DNA of 5,668 nt from Candidatus Izemoplasma sp. (GTDB lineage Bacteria > Bacillota_I > Bacilli_A > Izemoplasmatales > Izemoplasmataceae): contig SLPE01000192.1 of the NCBI GenBank assembly GCA_007132145.1, positions 1 to 5,668 of the forward strand, read 5' to 3'. This document shows, piece after piece, positions 1 through 5,479 of the stretch. The notes beneath the pieces are model-generated. The model had not been told where the DNA came from, ran no database searches, and saw only the letters and a program-made list of their open reading frames with translations. Position 1 is the stretch's first letter, and every line of letters begins with the position of its first letter. The translations under genes were made by a program, and so were the position numbers.

Positions 1-296
1 AACGCCTTGATGCCTTCGCGCTCCTTTTCGTATCGCGTCGTCGCCTCGGCGACGCGCGAGGCGATCTCCTTGCGGATATTGTGAGAAAACAAGATGAGAA
101 TGTGCTTGTAAAGATCGAGTTTGCTCGGGAAGTACAAGTAGAACGTTCCCGCCGCGACACCCGCTTCCTTGGTGATGTTGTTGACCGTCGTTCCATGATA
201 ACCTTTTTTATAGAACAACCGGATGGACGCATCGAGCAAGGCGTTGAACGTCGTTTTCGCATTTCTCGTCGTCGGTTCTTTAATGGCGGTCTCCAT
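1..296 (-). CDS. TetR/AcrR-family transcriptional repressor, N-terminal part (cut by left edge)
   Basis: DNA-binding repressor of the TetR family; 98 residues are visible and the ligand-binding C-terminal domain lies beyond the left edge. The N-terminal domain is unmistakable: a first helix around residues 13-32 (FNALLDASIRLFYKKGY), then the helix-turn-helix at about 36-58 with TTVNNITKEAGVAAGTFYLYF, and the usual SKLDLY link into helix 4. The start at 296 is chosen because AAAAAGGGGG (complement of 302-311) sits 5 nt before this ATG. An in-frame ATG seven codons upstream (315-317) has no ribosome binding site and would put this purine run inside the gene. The gene is transcribed away from an acyl-CoA-type operon, and three palindromic boxes lie between the two, so it probably represses both itself and the operon. 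By context and by box half-site it resembles Bacillus FadR, which is released by long-chain acyl-CoA. The ligand here is inferred, since the sensing domain is not in view. Confidence 0.93.
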   Translation of the reverse strand, partial: METAIKEPTTRNAKTTFNALLDASIRLFYKKGYHGTTVNNITKEAGVAAGTFYLYFPSKLDLYKHILILFSHNIRKEIASRVAEATTRYEKEREGIKA

Positions 297-301
297 GTGG
301 G

Positions 302-311
302 CCCCCTTTTT
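302..311 (-). promoter_or_regulatory. Ribosome binding site of the TetR gene
   Basis: Read on the minus strand this is AAAAAGGGGG, 5 nt before the ATG at 296. It decides between the start at 296 and the in-frame upstream ATG at 315-317, which has no comparable purine-rich sequence before it. Confidence 0.7.
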
Positions 312-326
312 AGGCATGTCGTTGCA

Positions 327-355
327 TTGACAGTGAAAGCGTTTTATGCTATAAT
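327..355 (+). promoter_or_regulatory. Sigma-A promoter P1 of the thiolase-liv operon
   Basis: A full-consensus housekeeping promoter: -35 TTGACA at 327-332, a 17-bp spacer, and -10 TATAAT at 350-355. A TG at 347-348 adds an extended -10 (TGCTATAAT). Transcription would start near 362, giving a leader of about 130 nt to the thiolase start at 493. Such a strong promoter needs tight control, and it has candidates for it: a cre-like sequence within the spacer and three palindromic boxes immediately downstream. The match is directly seen; promoter use is inferred. Confidence 0.88.
334..347 (+). promoter_or_regulatory. cre-like catabolite repression site within the P1 spacer
   Basis: TGAAAGCGTTTTAT matches the Bacillus CcpA-site consensus TGWAANCGNTNWCA at 12 of 14 positions, including the central CG. 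The two mismatches are the final CA, which reads AT here. It lies wholly between the -35 and -10 of P1, where bound CcpA would exclude RNA polymerase. Catabolite repression of acyl-CoA catabolism is common in Bacillales. The loss of the last two conserved bases makes this a probable but not certain site. Confidence 0.5.
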
Positions 356-368
356 TTAACCACGAAAG

Positions 369-382
369 TGAACGGGTGTTCA
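369..382. promoter_or_regulatory. Palindromic operator box 1 (TGAAC-N4-GTTCA)
   Basis: TGAACGGGTGTTCA has perfect 5-bp arms around a 4-bp centre. AAA at 365-367 and TTT at 384-386 continue the symmetry after one mismatched pair, so the extended palindrome spans 365-386. It starts about 7 bp after the predicted P1 start, where a bound repressor would block initiation or early elongation. It is the first of three boxes of the same length and is the likely target of the divergent TetR protein. Confidence 0.7.
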
Positions 383-387
383 GTTTA

Positions 388-401
388 TGAAAACTTATTC
401 A
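388..401. promoter_or_regulatory. Palindromic operator box 2 (TGAA-N6-TTCA)
   Basis: TGAAAACTTATTCA has 4-bp arms TGAA/TTCA. Flanking bases add symmetry: TA at 386-387 pairs with TA at 402-403, giving TATGAA/TTCATA over 386-403. Its first base is exactly 19 bp after that of box 1. It has the weakest core of the three, but its position and length match the others. It overlaps the -10 of the proposed leftward tetR promoter. Confidence 0.55.
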
Positions 402-426
402 TATCCTGAATGGTCATTCATGGCAA
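398..426 (-). promoter_or_regulatory. Candidate leftward promoter for the TetR gene
   Basis: On the minus strand, TTGCCA (complement of 421-426; 5 of 6 to TTGACA) and TATGAA (complement of 398-403; 4 of 6 to TATAAT) are 17 bp apart. Transcription would begin near 391, about 95 nt before the tetR start. Box 3 fills its spacer and box 2 overlaps its -10, which would make the repressor autoregulated. The weak -10 keeps confidence low. Confidence 0.4.
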
Positions 427-435
427 CAGTATAAT
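406..435 (+). promoter_or_regulatory. Possible second rightward promoter P2
   Basis: A perfect TATAAT at 430-435 is preceded, 18 bp upstream, by CTGAAT at 406-411, which matches TTGACA at only 3 of 6. The -35 region overlaps operator box 3, so this promoter would also be repressed. Its start near 442 would give a leader of about 50 nt. The good -10 and weak -35 make it a low-confidence secondary promoter. Confidence 0.33.
407..420. promoter_or_regulatory. Palindromic operator box 3 (TGAATG-N2-CATTCA)
   Basis: TGAATGGTCATTCA has perfect 6-bp arms around a 2-bp centre and is the strongest palindrome of the three. It starts exactly 19 bp after box 2. Its half-site TGAATG/CATTCA equals the outer half-sites of the Bacillus subtilis FadR operator as I recall it (TGAATGANTANTCATTCA), but the arms here are 4 bp closer together. 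It occupies the spacer of the proposed tetR promoter and the -35 region of P2. Confidence 0.7.
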
Positions 436-451
436 GTAAAAGCGACAAAAA

Positions 452-468
452 TGCAACCCCGCGTTGCA
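452..468 (+). other. Short inverted repeat in the operon leader
   Basis: TGCAAC (452-457) and GTTGCA (463-468) form a perfect 6-bp stem with a 5-nt CCCGC loop, ending 13 nt before the thiolase ribosome binding site. No U-tract follows, so it is not an intrinsic terminator. It could be a leader hairpin affecting mRNA stability or translation, or a protein site. No known riboswitch is recognised in the leader. Confidence 0.4.
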
Positions 469-481
469 CACAACAAATATG

Positions 482-487
482 AGGAGG
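482..487 (+). promoter_or_regulatory. Ribosome binding site of the thiolase gene
   Basis: A full-consensus AGGAGG (GAGGAGG from 481), 5 nt before ATG 493. It fixes the thiolase start at 493 rather than at the in-frame ATG 451, which lies upstream of this site. Confidence 0.9.
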
Positions 488-492
488 ATTCG

Positions 493-1698
493 ATGAACAA
501 AGTCTATATCGTTGCAGCAAAGAGAACGGCCATCGGTGCCTTCATGGGCACGTTGGGAGATGTGCATCCGGCAGAATACGGCGCCGCCGTCGTCAAGCAC
601 ATCCTCGAAGAGACGGGCGTGCCCGCAAAGGCTGTCGACGAAGTGCTTGTCGGGAACATCTTGCCTGCCGGACTCGGCCAAGGCGTCGCCCGGCAAGTGG
701 CGCTGAAAGCCGGGATACCCGAGACGGTTCCCGCATACGGTGTGAACATGGTGTGCGGCTCCGGCATGAAAACCGTGATGAACGCCTTTACCAACATCCG
801 TGCCGGGTTGTATGACGTCATGGTCGCCGGTGGGGTGGAATCGATGTCCAAAGCGCCCTACATCATTCCCGACAAAGCCCGTAAGGGGTTGAAGCTCGGG
901 TCGTTCAAAGTCCTCGACCACATGGTCGACGACGTATTGACGGACGCCTTCAATCAATACCACATGGGGGTCACCGCGGAAAACATCGTCGAACAATACG
1001 GCATTTCCCGAGAAGCGCAAGACCGGTTCGCGAGCCTATCGCAAGAAAAGGCGATCGCCGCGGTCGATTCAGGACGTTTCAAAGAGGAAATCGTTCCGTA
1101 CACCATCTCGACACGAAAAGGGGACATCGTCTTCGACACCGACGAATATCCCAACCGGGGGACGTCTTACGAGAAACTCGGAAAGCTCCGAGCGGCCTTC
1201 AAGAAAGACGGAACCGTCACTGCCGGAAACAGCTCCGGCATCAACGACGGCGCGAGTTTCATGATGATTGTAAGTGAAGCGGCACTCGAGAAATACGGCT
1301 TGACACCCCTTGCCGAAATCGTCGGCATCGGTCAAGGAGGCGTCGATCCCGCGACGATGGGACTCGGGCCCGTACCCGCGATCGAGGCTGCACTCGAGAA
1401 CGCCGGCATCTCTTTCGACGACATCGAACTGTTCGAACTCAACGAAGCGTTCGCTGCGCAAAGTCTAGGCGTCTTCGAAGGCTTGAAGGAAGTCTTTGGC
1501 GTATCGCCCGAGACGATGATGGAAAAAACGAACGTCAACGGGGGCGCCATCGCCCTCGGGCATCCGGTCGGCGCCAGCGGAAACCGCATCGCCGTCACCT
1601 TGATCCATGAAATGCAAAAACGCGGATCGACCTATGGCCTCGCCTCGCTTTGCATCGGTGGCGGCATGGGCACCGCGCTCATACTGAAAAGGAGCTGA
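493..1698 (+). CDS. Thiolase (acetyl-CoA C-acetyltransferase / 3-ketoacyl-CoA thiolase)
   Basis: Thiolase of 401 residues, normal for the family (about 390-400). It catalyses reversible CoA-dependent cleavage of a 3-ketoacyl-CoA, or condensation of two acyl-CoAs, in the cytoplasm. All catalytic elements are present. The acyl-accepting nucleophile is Cys88 in NMVCGSGMKTV, followed by GGVESMSKAPY. Asn317 lies in NEAFAAQS, His357 in GGAIALGHPVGASG, and the proton-shuttling Cys387 in CIGGGMG near the C-terminus. The start at 493 begins with the typical MNKVYIVAAKRTAIG. It is the first gene of the operon, and its last codons carry the ribosome binding site of the next gene. Motifs favour the acetoacetyl-CoA/short-chain thiolase group (AtoB/PhaA/MmgA-like), but chain-length preference cannot be read from sequence. 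A degradative role is inferred from the importer genes downstream and the FadR-like control region. Confidence 0.95.
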   Translation: MNKVYIVAAKRTAIGAFMGTLGDVHPAEYGAAVVKHILEETGVPAKAVDEVLVGNILPAGLGQGVARQVALKAGIPETVPAYGVNMVCGSGMKTVMNAFTNIRAGLYDVMVAGGVESMSKAPYIIPDKARKGLKLGSFKVLDHMVDDVLTDAFNQYHMGVTAENIVEQYGISREAQDRFASLSQEKAIAAVDSGRFKEEIVPYTISTRKGDIVFDTDEYPNRGTSYEKLGKLRAAFKKDGTVTAGNSSGINDGASFMMIVSEAALEKYGLTPLAEIVGIGQGGVDPATMGLGPVPAIEAALENAGISFDDIELFELNEAFAAQSLGVFEGLKEVFGVSPETMMEKTNVNGGAIALGHPVGASGNRIAVTLIHEMQKRGSTYGLASLCIGGGMGTALILKRS

Positions 1699-1704
1699 AA
1701 TCCC

Positions 1705-2424
1705 ATGCGTTTGAAAGGAAAGACAGCCGTCGTCACCGGCGGTGCACAAGGACTCGGACAAGCCATGGCGGAACGGTTCGCCGATGAAGGCGCAACCGTC
1801 ATCGCCGTCGACATGCAAGACCTCAAATACGAAAAAGGCAACGTCATCGGCAAGGTCCTCGATGTGACCGACGCCGAAGCGTGCAAGACCTTTTTCGAGG
1901 AAACCGTGGAAAAACACGGGCGCATCGACATCCTCATCAACAACGCCGGCATCACCCGCGATGCAATGACCCGAAAGATGAGCGATGAGCAATGGGACCT
2001 CGTGATGAATGTCAACCTCAAGGGCGTCTTCAACTTGACGCGCCATATCGGACCGCACATGGAACAAGAAGGCGGCGGGTCCATCGTCAACATCTCCAGC
2101 GTCGTCGGTGAATACGGCAACATCGGTCAAGCGAACTATGCCGCGACGAAAGCGGGCGTCATCGGGCTCGCGAAGACTTGGGCGAAAGAGTTCGCCCGTA
2201 AAGGGGTTCCCGTTCGTGTCAACGCCATCGCACCCGGCTACATCATGACGGACATCCTCAAGACCGTTCCCGAAGACCTCTTGAAGCAATTCGCCGCCAT
2301 GACGATGCTCAAGCGGCTCGGCGAACCGGGAGAAGTCGCCGATGCGGCGCTCTATCTCGCAAGCGACGAATCGAGTTACGTGACCGGACATGTCCTCAGT
2401 GTCAACGGAGGCATGAGACTCTAA
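1705..2424 (+). CDS. SDR-family 3-oxoacyl reductase / 3-hydroxyacyl-CoA dehydrogenase (FabG-like)
   Basis: Classical short-chain dehydrogenase/reductase of 239 residues, like FabG and PhaB, interconverting a 3-oxoacyl and a 3-hydroxyacyl thioester. The Rossmann glycine motif TGGAQGLG is at 11-18 and NNAG at 79-82. The catalytic tetrad is Asn104 (VNLKGVF), Ser132 (NISSVVGEYG), Tyr145 and Lys149 (GQANYAATKAG). APGYIMTD and the C-terminal VTGHVLSVNGGM are typical of FabG relatives. Asp36 at the end of the second strand (VIAVDMQ) usually indicates NAD(H) rather than NADP(H), which would suit oxidation of a 3-hydroxyacyl-CoA feeding the adjacent thiolase. AAAAGGAG at 1687-1694, inside the thiolase's last codons, is the ribosome binding site, and the gap between the genes is 6 bp. 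A housekeeping FabG role is unlikely because no other fatty acid synthesis gene is nearby. Confidence 0.92.
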   Translation: MRLKGKTAVVTGGAQGLGQAMAERFADEGATVIAVDMQDLKYEKGNVIGKVLDVTDAEACKTFFEETVEKHGRIDILINNAGITRDAMTRKMSDEQWDLVMNVNLKGVFNLTRHIGPHMEQEGGGSIVNISSVVGEYGNIGQANYAATKAGVIGLAKTWAKEFARKGVPVRVNAIAPGYIMTDILKTVPEDLLKQFAAMTMLKRLGEPGEVADAALYLASDESSYVTGHVLSVNGGMRL

Positions 2425-2447
2425 CACCATCGACCGGGAGTGATACC

Positions 2448-3479
2448 ATGTCCAGATCCGACCATGTCGGTGTTGTAGGGACCGGCATCTATTTACCTAA
2501 ACAAAAAATGACGGCGGCTGAAATCGCGTCGAAAACCCGAGGCGTATGGACCGAAGAAGCCGTCATTGAAAAACTCGGCATCCGCGAGATCCATGTCGCC
2601 GGCGAAGAAGACGGCACGCAGGAAATGGCCGTCAAGGCCGCAAAAGACGCTTTGGATAAAACCGGCATCGACCCGTTGTCGATCGACGTCATCCTCGATA
2701 TCGGCGAAGAGTGGAAAGAATATCCGTTAACGACTTCAGCACTGTACGTCCAAGGGGAAATCGGCGCGAAAAACGCTTGGGGCATCGATATCCAGAACCG
2801 ATGTTCGACAGGGGTTTCCGCGTTCAAGATCGCCAAGGACATGATGGTCGCCGACGACGACATCGGTACGATCATGATCGTCGGCGGCTACCGCAACGGC
2901 GATTTCGTCGACTTCACGGACAAGCACATGTCGATGATGTACAACCTCTCCGCGGGCGCGGGCGCAATCATTCTCAAGAAGAACTACGGCAAGAACGCCC
3001 TTCTCGGCTCCCACATCATCGCCGACGGCACGCTATCGAGGACCGCGGGCGTCGAAATCGGCGGCACGAAACATCCGATTACGGCCGACAATGTCGATGA
3101 AGCCTATAAATCCTTGAGACTCATGGATCCGACCCGCATGAAGGAAAGATTGAATGAAGTCTCGGTCGACAACTGGTTCACGTGCATCGACAAAGCGTTG
3201 GAAAAGTCGTCTTTACGCCGTGAAGATATCGACTATCTCGCGATTCTCCACATCAAACGCTCCGGCCATCTCGGGATGCTCGACGCGCTCGGATTGACAC
3301 CCGAGCAGACCATTTATCTCGAAGACGTCGGACATATCGGCCAGATCGACCAGATCCTATCCTTGCACAGGGCGCTTGAACAAGGCAAAGTACAAGACGG
3401 CTCCGTCGTCTGCCTCATTGCCGCCGGCATCGGCTATGTGTGGGGCGCATCCATCATCGAATGGGGGAACATCCGATGA
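2448..3479 (+). CDS. KAS III / HMG-CoA-synthase-like thiolase-fold condensing enzyme
   Basis: A 343-residue member of the FabH-like thiolase superfamily, expected to load an acyl group on cysteine and perform a condensation or acyl transfer. The N-terminal GVVGTGIYLPKQKMTAAEIA, the nucleophile Cys119 in IQNRCSTGVSAF, GAGAIIL around 171-176, His268 in AILHIKRSG, and the C-terminal AAGIGYVWGASII all follow the family order. The active site is atypical. The FabH asparagine of the YGNTS motif aligns by eye with His296 in VGHIGQID. The segment DIGEEWKEYP at 84-93 puts Glu87 32 residues before the cysteine, the spacing I recall for the catalytic Glu of HMG-CoA synthase. The ribosome binding site is GGGAG at 2436-2440, 7 nt before the ATG. 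It overlaps livH by 4 bp (ATGA), implying translational coupling with the transporter. Automated labels would probably read 3-oxoacyl-ACP synthase III; the true substrate is unknown. Confidence 0.85.
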   Translation: MSRSDHVGVVGTGIYLPKQKMTAAEIASKTRGVWTEEAVIEKLGIREIHVAGEEDGTQEMAVKAAKDALDKTGIDPLSIDVILDIGEEWKEYPLTTSALYVQGEIGAKNAWGIDIQNRCSTGVSAFKIAKDMMVADDDIGTIMIVGGYRNGDFVDFTDKHMSMMYNLSAGAGAIILKKNYGKNALLGSHIIADGTLSRTAGVEIGGTKHPITADNVDEAYKSLRLMDPTRMKERLNEVSVDNWFTCIDKALEKSSLRREDIDYLAILHIKRSGHLGMLDALGLTPEQTIYLEDVGHIGQIDQILSLHRALEQGKVQDGSVVCLIAAGIGYVWGASIIEWGNIR

Positions 3480-4366
3480 GTACGTTCATCGACCTCGTTT
3501 TCAACAGTCTCCGTTTCGGAAGCATCGTCGCCTTGGCGACGCTCGGCATCGTGCTCATCTTCCGTACGAGCAAGACGACGAACTTCGCGCAAGGGTCCAT
3601 CGGGACGCTCGGCGCCTATTTCGCGGCTTGGCTCATGCAGACGAGAGGGACGGGCATCGGCGTCATCGACAGCATTTGGGTCGCCTCGCTTCTCGCCATC
3701 GTGTTCGGATTCATCATCGGACTTCTTGTCGACCTCGTCATCATCCGCCGCGTCGGAAACAATCCCCTGTCCAAACAGATCATCACACTCGGACTGATCC
3801 TGTTCATCGTCGGGCTGATTCCCATGGTCTACGGCGCGCAAGGCTACCGTTCTTTGACGCCGAGTTACTTCAGCGGGCATCTCGGTCTCTTCGGAGCCAC
3901 GGTGTCTTACAACGTCATCTTCTTCATTTCGTTGACGCTCGTGCTCATGACGGCCATCTTCTTGTTCATTCAAAAGACGCGTTGGGGACTTGCGACGCGC
4001 GTCACCGCATCCGATACACAAACGGCGCGCCTCATGGGCGTACCGACCAACACCGTGACGATGATGTCATGGGCTTTCGCCGCCGCGATGGGAACGATCG
4101 CGGGGTTGATGGTCGGACAGAGCGCCATCCGCGTCGACATGCTGGTCACCATCCAGGTCACCGCGTTCTTCGCGGCGACTTTCGGAGGATTCCAGACATT
4201 CCACGGACCGATCATCGCCGCGGTCATCATCGCGTTCATGCGCTACGCTCTTTACACGTACGTCAGCGACACATGGGACAACACCATCGTCTGGGTCGCA
4301 ATCCTTGTTTTCTTGTATTTCAAACCCTACGGAATTTTCGGCAAAGCTCCGGCGGAGAAGGTGTGA
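3476..4366 (+). CDS. livH: Branched-chain amino acid-type (HAAT) ABC transporter permease LivH
   Basis: Inner-membrane permease of 296 residues, one of two that form the channel of a HAAT-class ABC importer. It is strongly hydrophobic, with about eight membrane segments (roughly 6-28, 40-55, 65-90, 100-120, 145-166, 195-215, 226-255 and 270-285). LivH-family marks are TTNFAQGSIGTLGAY at 34-48 (the NFAxGxxxxLGAY motif) and the cytoplasmic coupling loop GLATRVTASDTQTARLMGVP at 171-190, which contacts the ATPase. The C-terminal YFKPYGIFGK is the usual short tail. The start at 3476 overlaps the previous stop as ATGA, with GGGGGA at 3463-3468 as ribosome binding site; an in-frame ATG at 3440 lies inside the upstream gene and lacks such a site. 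Given the acyl-CoA genes upstream, the substrate is more likely a carboxylate or aromatic acid than leucine. This is inference, since no binding-protein gene is in view. Confidence 0.93.
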   Translation: MSTFIDLVFNSLRFGSIVALATLGIVLIFRTSKTTNFAQGSIGTLGAYFAAWLMQTRGTGIGVIDSIWVASLLAIVFGFIIGLLVDLVIIRRVGNNPLSKQIITLGLILFIVGLIPMVYGAQGYRSLTPSYFSGHLGLFGATVSYNVIFFISLTLVLMTAIFLFIQKTRWGLATRVTASDTQTARLMGVPTNTVTMMSWAFAAAMGTIAGLMVGQSAIRVDMLVTIQVTAFFAATFGGFQTFHGPIIAAVIIAFMRYALYTYVSDTWDNTIVWVAILVFLYFKPYGIFGKAPAEKV

Positions 4367-4369
4367 GCC

Positions 4370-5479
4370 ATGGCTGAAGACAGACAAAAGAAACGTCCGG
4401 ACATCAAACAGGTGACGACCTTCCTGAAAAACCATCCGCCCCTGCAATACATCTTGTTGGGCGTCTTGCTCGCGGTGTTGTTCCTCGCGCCCTACACCCC
4501 GGTGATTCCCGGGGGTTTGCTCTCGAACTCCTATTTGGCGATGATGGTCATCTACGCCATCGCCGCCCTCGGCATCAATCTGTTGCTCGGATTCAGCGGA
4601 CTCATATCACTTGCGACCGCCGGATTCATGGGCATCGGCGCACTCGGACTCATCATCCTCATGAACGATGTCCCCTTACCCTTCACCGACCGGACAGGAC
4701 TCCCCTTCATCGTCGCAGTCATCATCATCTTGGTCGTTTCCGGGGTTTTGGGGGCGATTGTCGGATTCATTTCGTTGCGGGTTCAAGGCATCTATCTCGC
4801 CATCACCACGCTATTCGTGGCGCAAATCTTCCATACGGTCTTCACCTCGGTCCCTTCGGTGTTCGGAGGCACTGTCGGCATCCGACTCGGAGCGTTGCGA
4901 TTGTTCGGAGGCAGTCTTGAACTCAGCCAGAGTCGTCCGTATCAACTCGGATTCGACCGGTACTGGCTGTTCATCATACTCGTCGTGACGCTCGTCGCGA
5001 CGATGATCATCGTCCACAACATCGTCAAGAGTCGCACCGGCCGCGCGTTCATGGCGATGAGCCGTTCGCACAACGCCGCCAAGGCGATGGGCATCGACAT
5101 CGTGAAATACCGGGTCATGAGCTTTGTCATCGCGACGGTCTTCGCCGCGCTCGCCGGCATCATGTTCACCGTCTGGAACCAAAGCGCTGCGAACAACCGT
5201 TGGGATTTGATGATCAGTCTGACCATCGTCGCCGTCGTCGTCGTCGGCGGCATCAAGTCGATCCCCGGAACGGTCTTGGGCGCATTCATGATTTATGCGT
5301 TTCCGAGAATCTTCCTGGCGTTTCTCGCCAACTACTGGATCGTCGGCGGATTGTTGATCATCTTCGTCATCCTCTTCTATCCGAACGGGCTCGTCTACAT
5401 TTGGATCGACATCAAGAAATGGCTATTGAAACTGCGCGTCAAACTCGCGAGGAAGCAGGTGAAGTCCGATGAAAAGTGA
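4370..5479 (+). CDS. livM: Branched-chain amino acid-type (HAAT) ABC transporter permease LivM
   Basis: Second permease of the importer, 369 residues. A charged N-terminal tail of about 25 residues precedes the first membrane helix (about 27-42). Characteristic LivM elements are [20 protein letters not shown] at 68-87 (normally GxxGxxSLGHAAF; the usual His-Ala is replaced by Thr-Ala here), the [16 protein letters not shown] stretch at 133-148, and the ATPase-coupling loop [20 protein letters not shown] at 224-243. [16 protein letters not shown] at 291-306 is near the C-terminus. It ends in a lysine/arginine-rich tail (from 349). The start lies 3 bp after the livH stop, with AGAAGGTG at 4356-4363 as ribosome binding site, and the 3' end overlaps livG by 11 bp. 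It would pair with LivH to form the membrane channel. No truncation or frameshift is seen. Confidence 0.94.
   Translation: MAEDRQKKRPDIKQVTTFLKNHPPLQYILLGVLLAVLFLAPYTPVIPGGLLSNSYLAMMVIYAIAALGINLLLGFSGLISLATAGFMGIGALGLIILMNDVPLPFTDRTGLPFIVAVIIILVVSGVLGAIVGFISLRVQGIYLAITTLFVAQIFHTVFTSVPSVFGGTVGIRLGALRLFGGSLELSQSRPYQLGFDRYWLFIILVVTLVATMIIVHNIVKSRTGRAFMAMSRSHNAAKAMGIDIVKYRVMSFVIATVFAALAGIMFTVWNQSAANNRWDLMISLTIVAVVVVGGIKSIPGTVLGAFMIYAFPRIFLAFLANYWIVGGLLIIFVILFYPNGLVYIWIDIKKWLLKLRVKLARKQVKSDEK

Noticed and set aside
297..317. In-frame upstream ATG (315-317, minus) adding MPKKGAH to the TetR protein
   Set aside because: No purine-rich site precedes it, and its extra codons contain the AAAAAGGGGG that serves the start at 296. 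It cannot be fully excluded.
81..359. Plus-strand open frame opposite the TetR gene
   Set aside because: It runs antisense through a clear TetR helix-turn-helix and into the P1 promoter; Arg/Phe-rich shadow translation.
340..372. Alternative leftward promoter (TTCACT complement of 367-372, CATAAA about 18 bp on)
   Set aside because: Both hexamers match at only 4 of 6 with a non-optimal spacer; weaker than the TTGCCA-17-TATGAA candidate.
369..420. Regular short repeats considered as a CRISPR-like or direct repeat array
   Set aside because: The units are 14-bp palindromes with 5-bp linkers inside a promoter region, which is operator architecture and far too short for repeat-spacer units.
451..492. 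In-frame ATG at 451 that would add 14 residues to the thiolase
   Set aside because: It has no ribosome binding site, lies at the leader hairpin and upstream of the consensus AGGAGG at 482-487; the family N-terminus begins at 493.
418..1020. Long antisense open frame opposite the thiolase (200 codons)
   Set aside because: Shadow frame caused by codon bias of the thiolase; low-complexity His/Asp/Val-rich translation, no family motifs and no ribosome binding site.
1465..2430. Long antisense open frame (321 codons) opposite the thiolase end and the SDR gene
   Set aside because: It spans two well-supported genes on the other strand, and its translation shows no recognisable domain.
3440..3475. 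In-frame ATG at 3440 that would add 12 residues to LivH
   Set aside because: It would overlap the condensing enzyme gene by 40 bp and lacks a good site. The ATGA overlap at 3476 preceded by GGGGGA is a better start.
5224..5249. GTC-rich trinucleotide run inside livM
   Set aside because: It encodes a Val-rich membrane stretch (IVAVVVVGG) expected at this point of LivM; coding constraint explains it.
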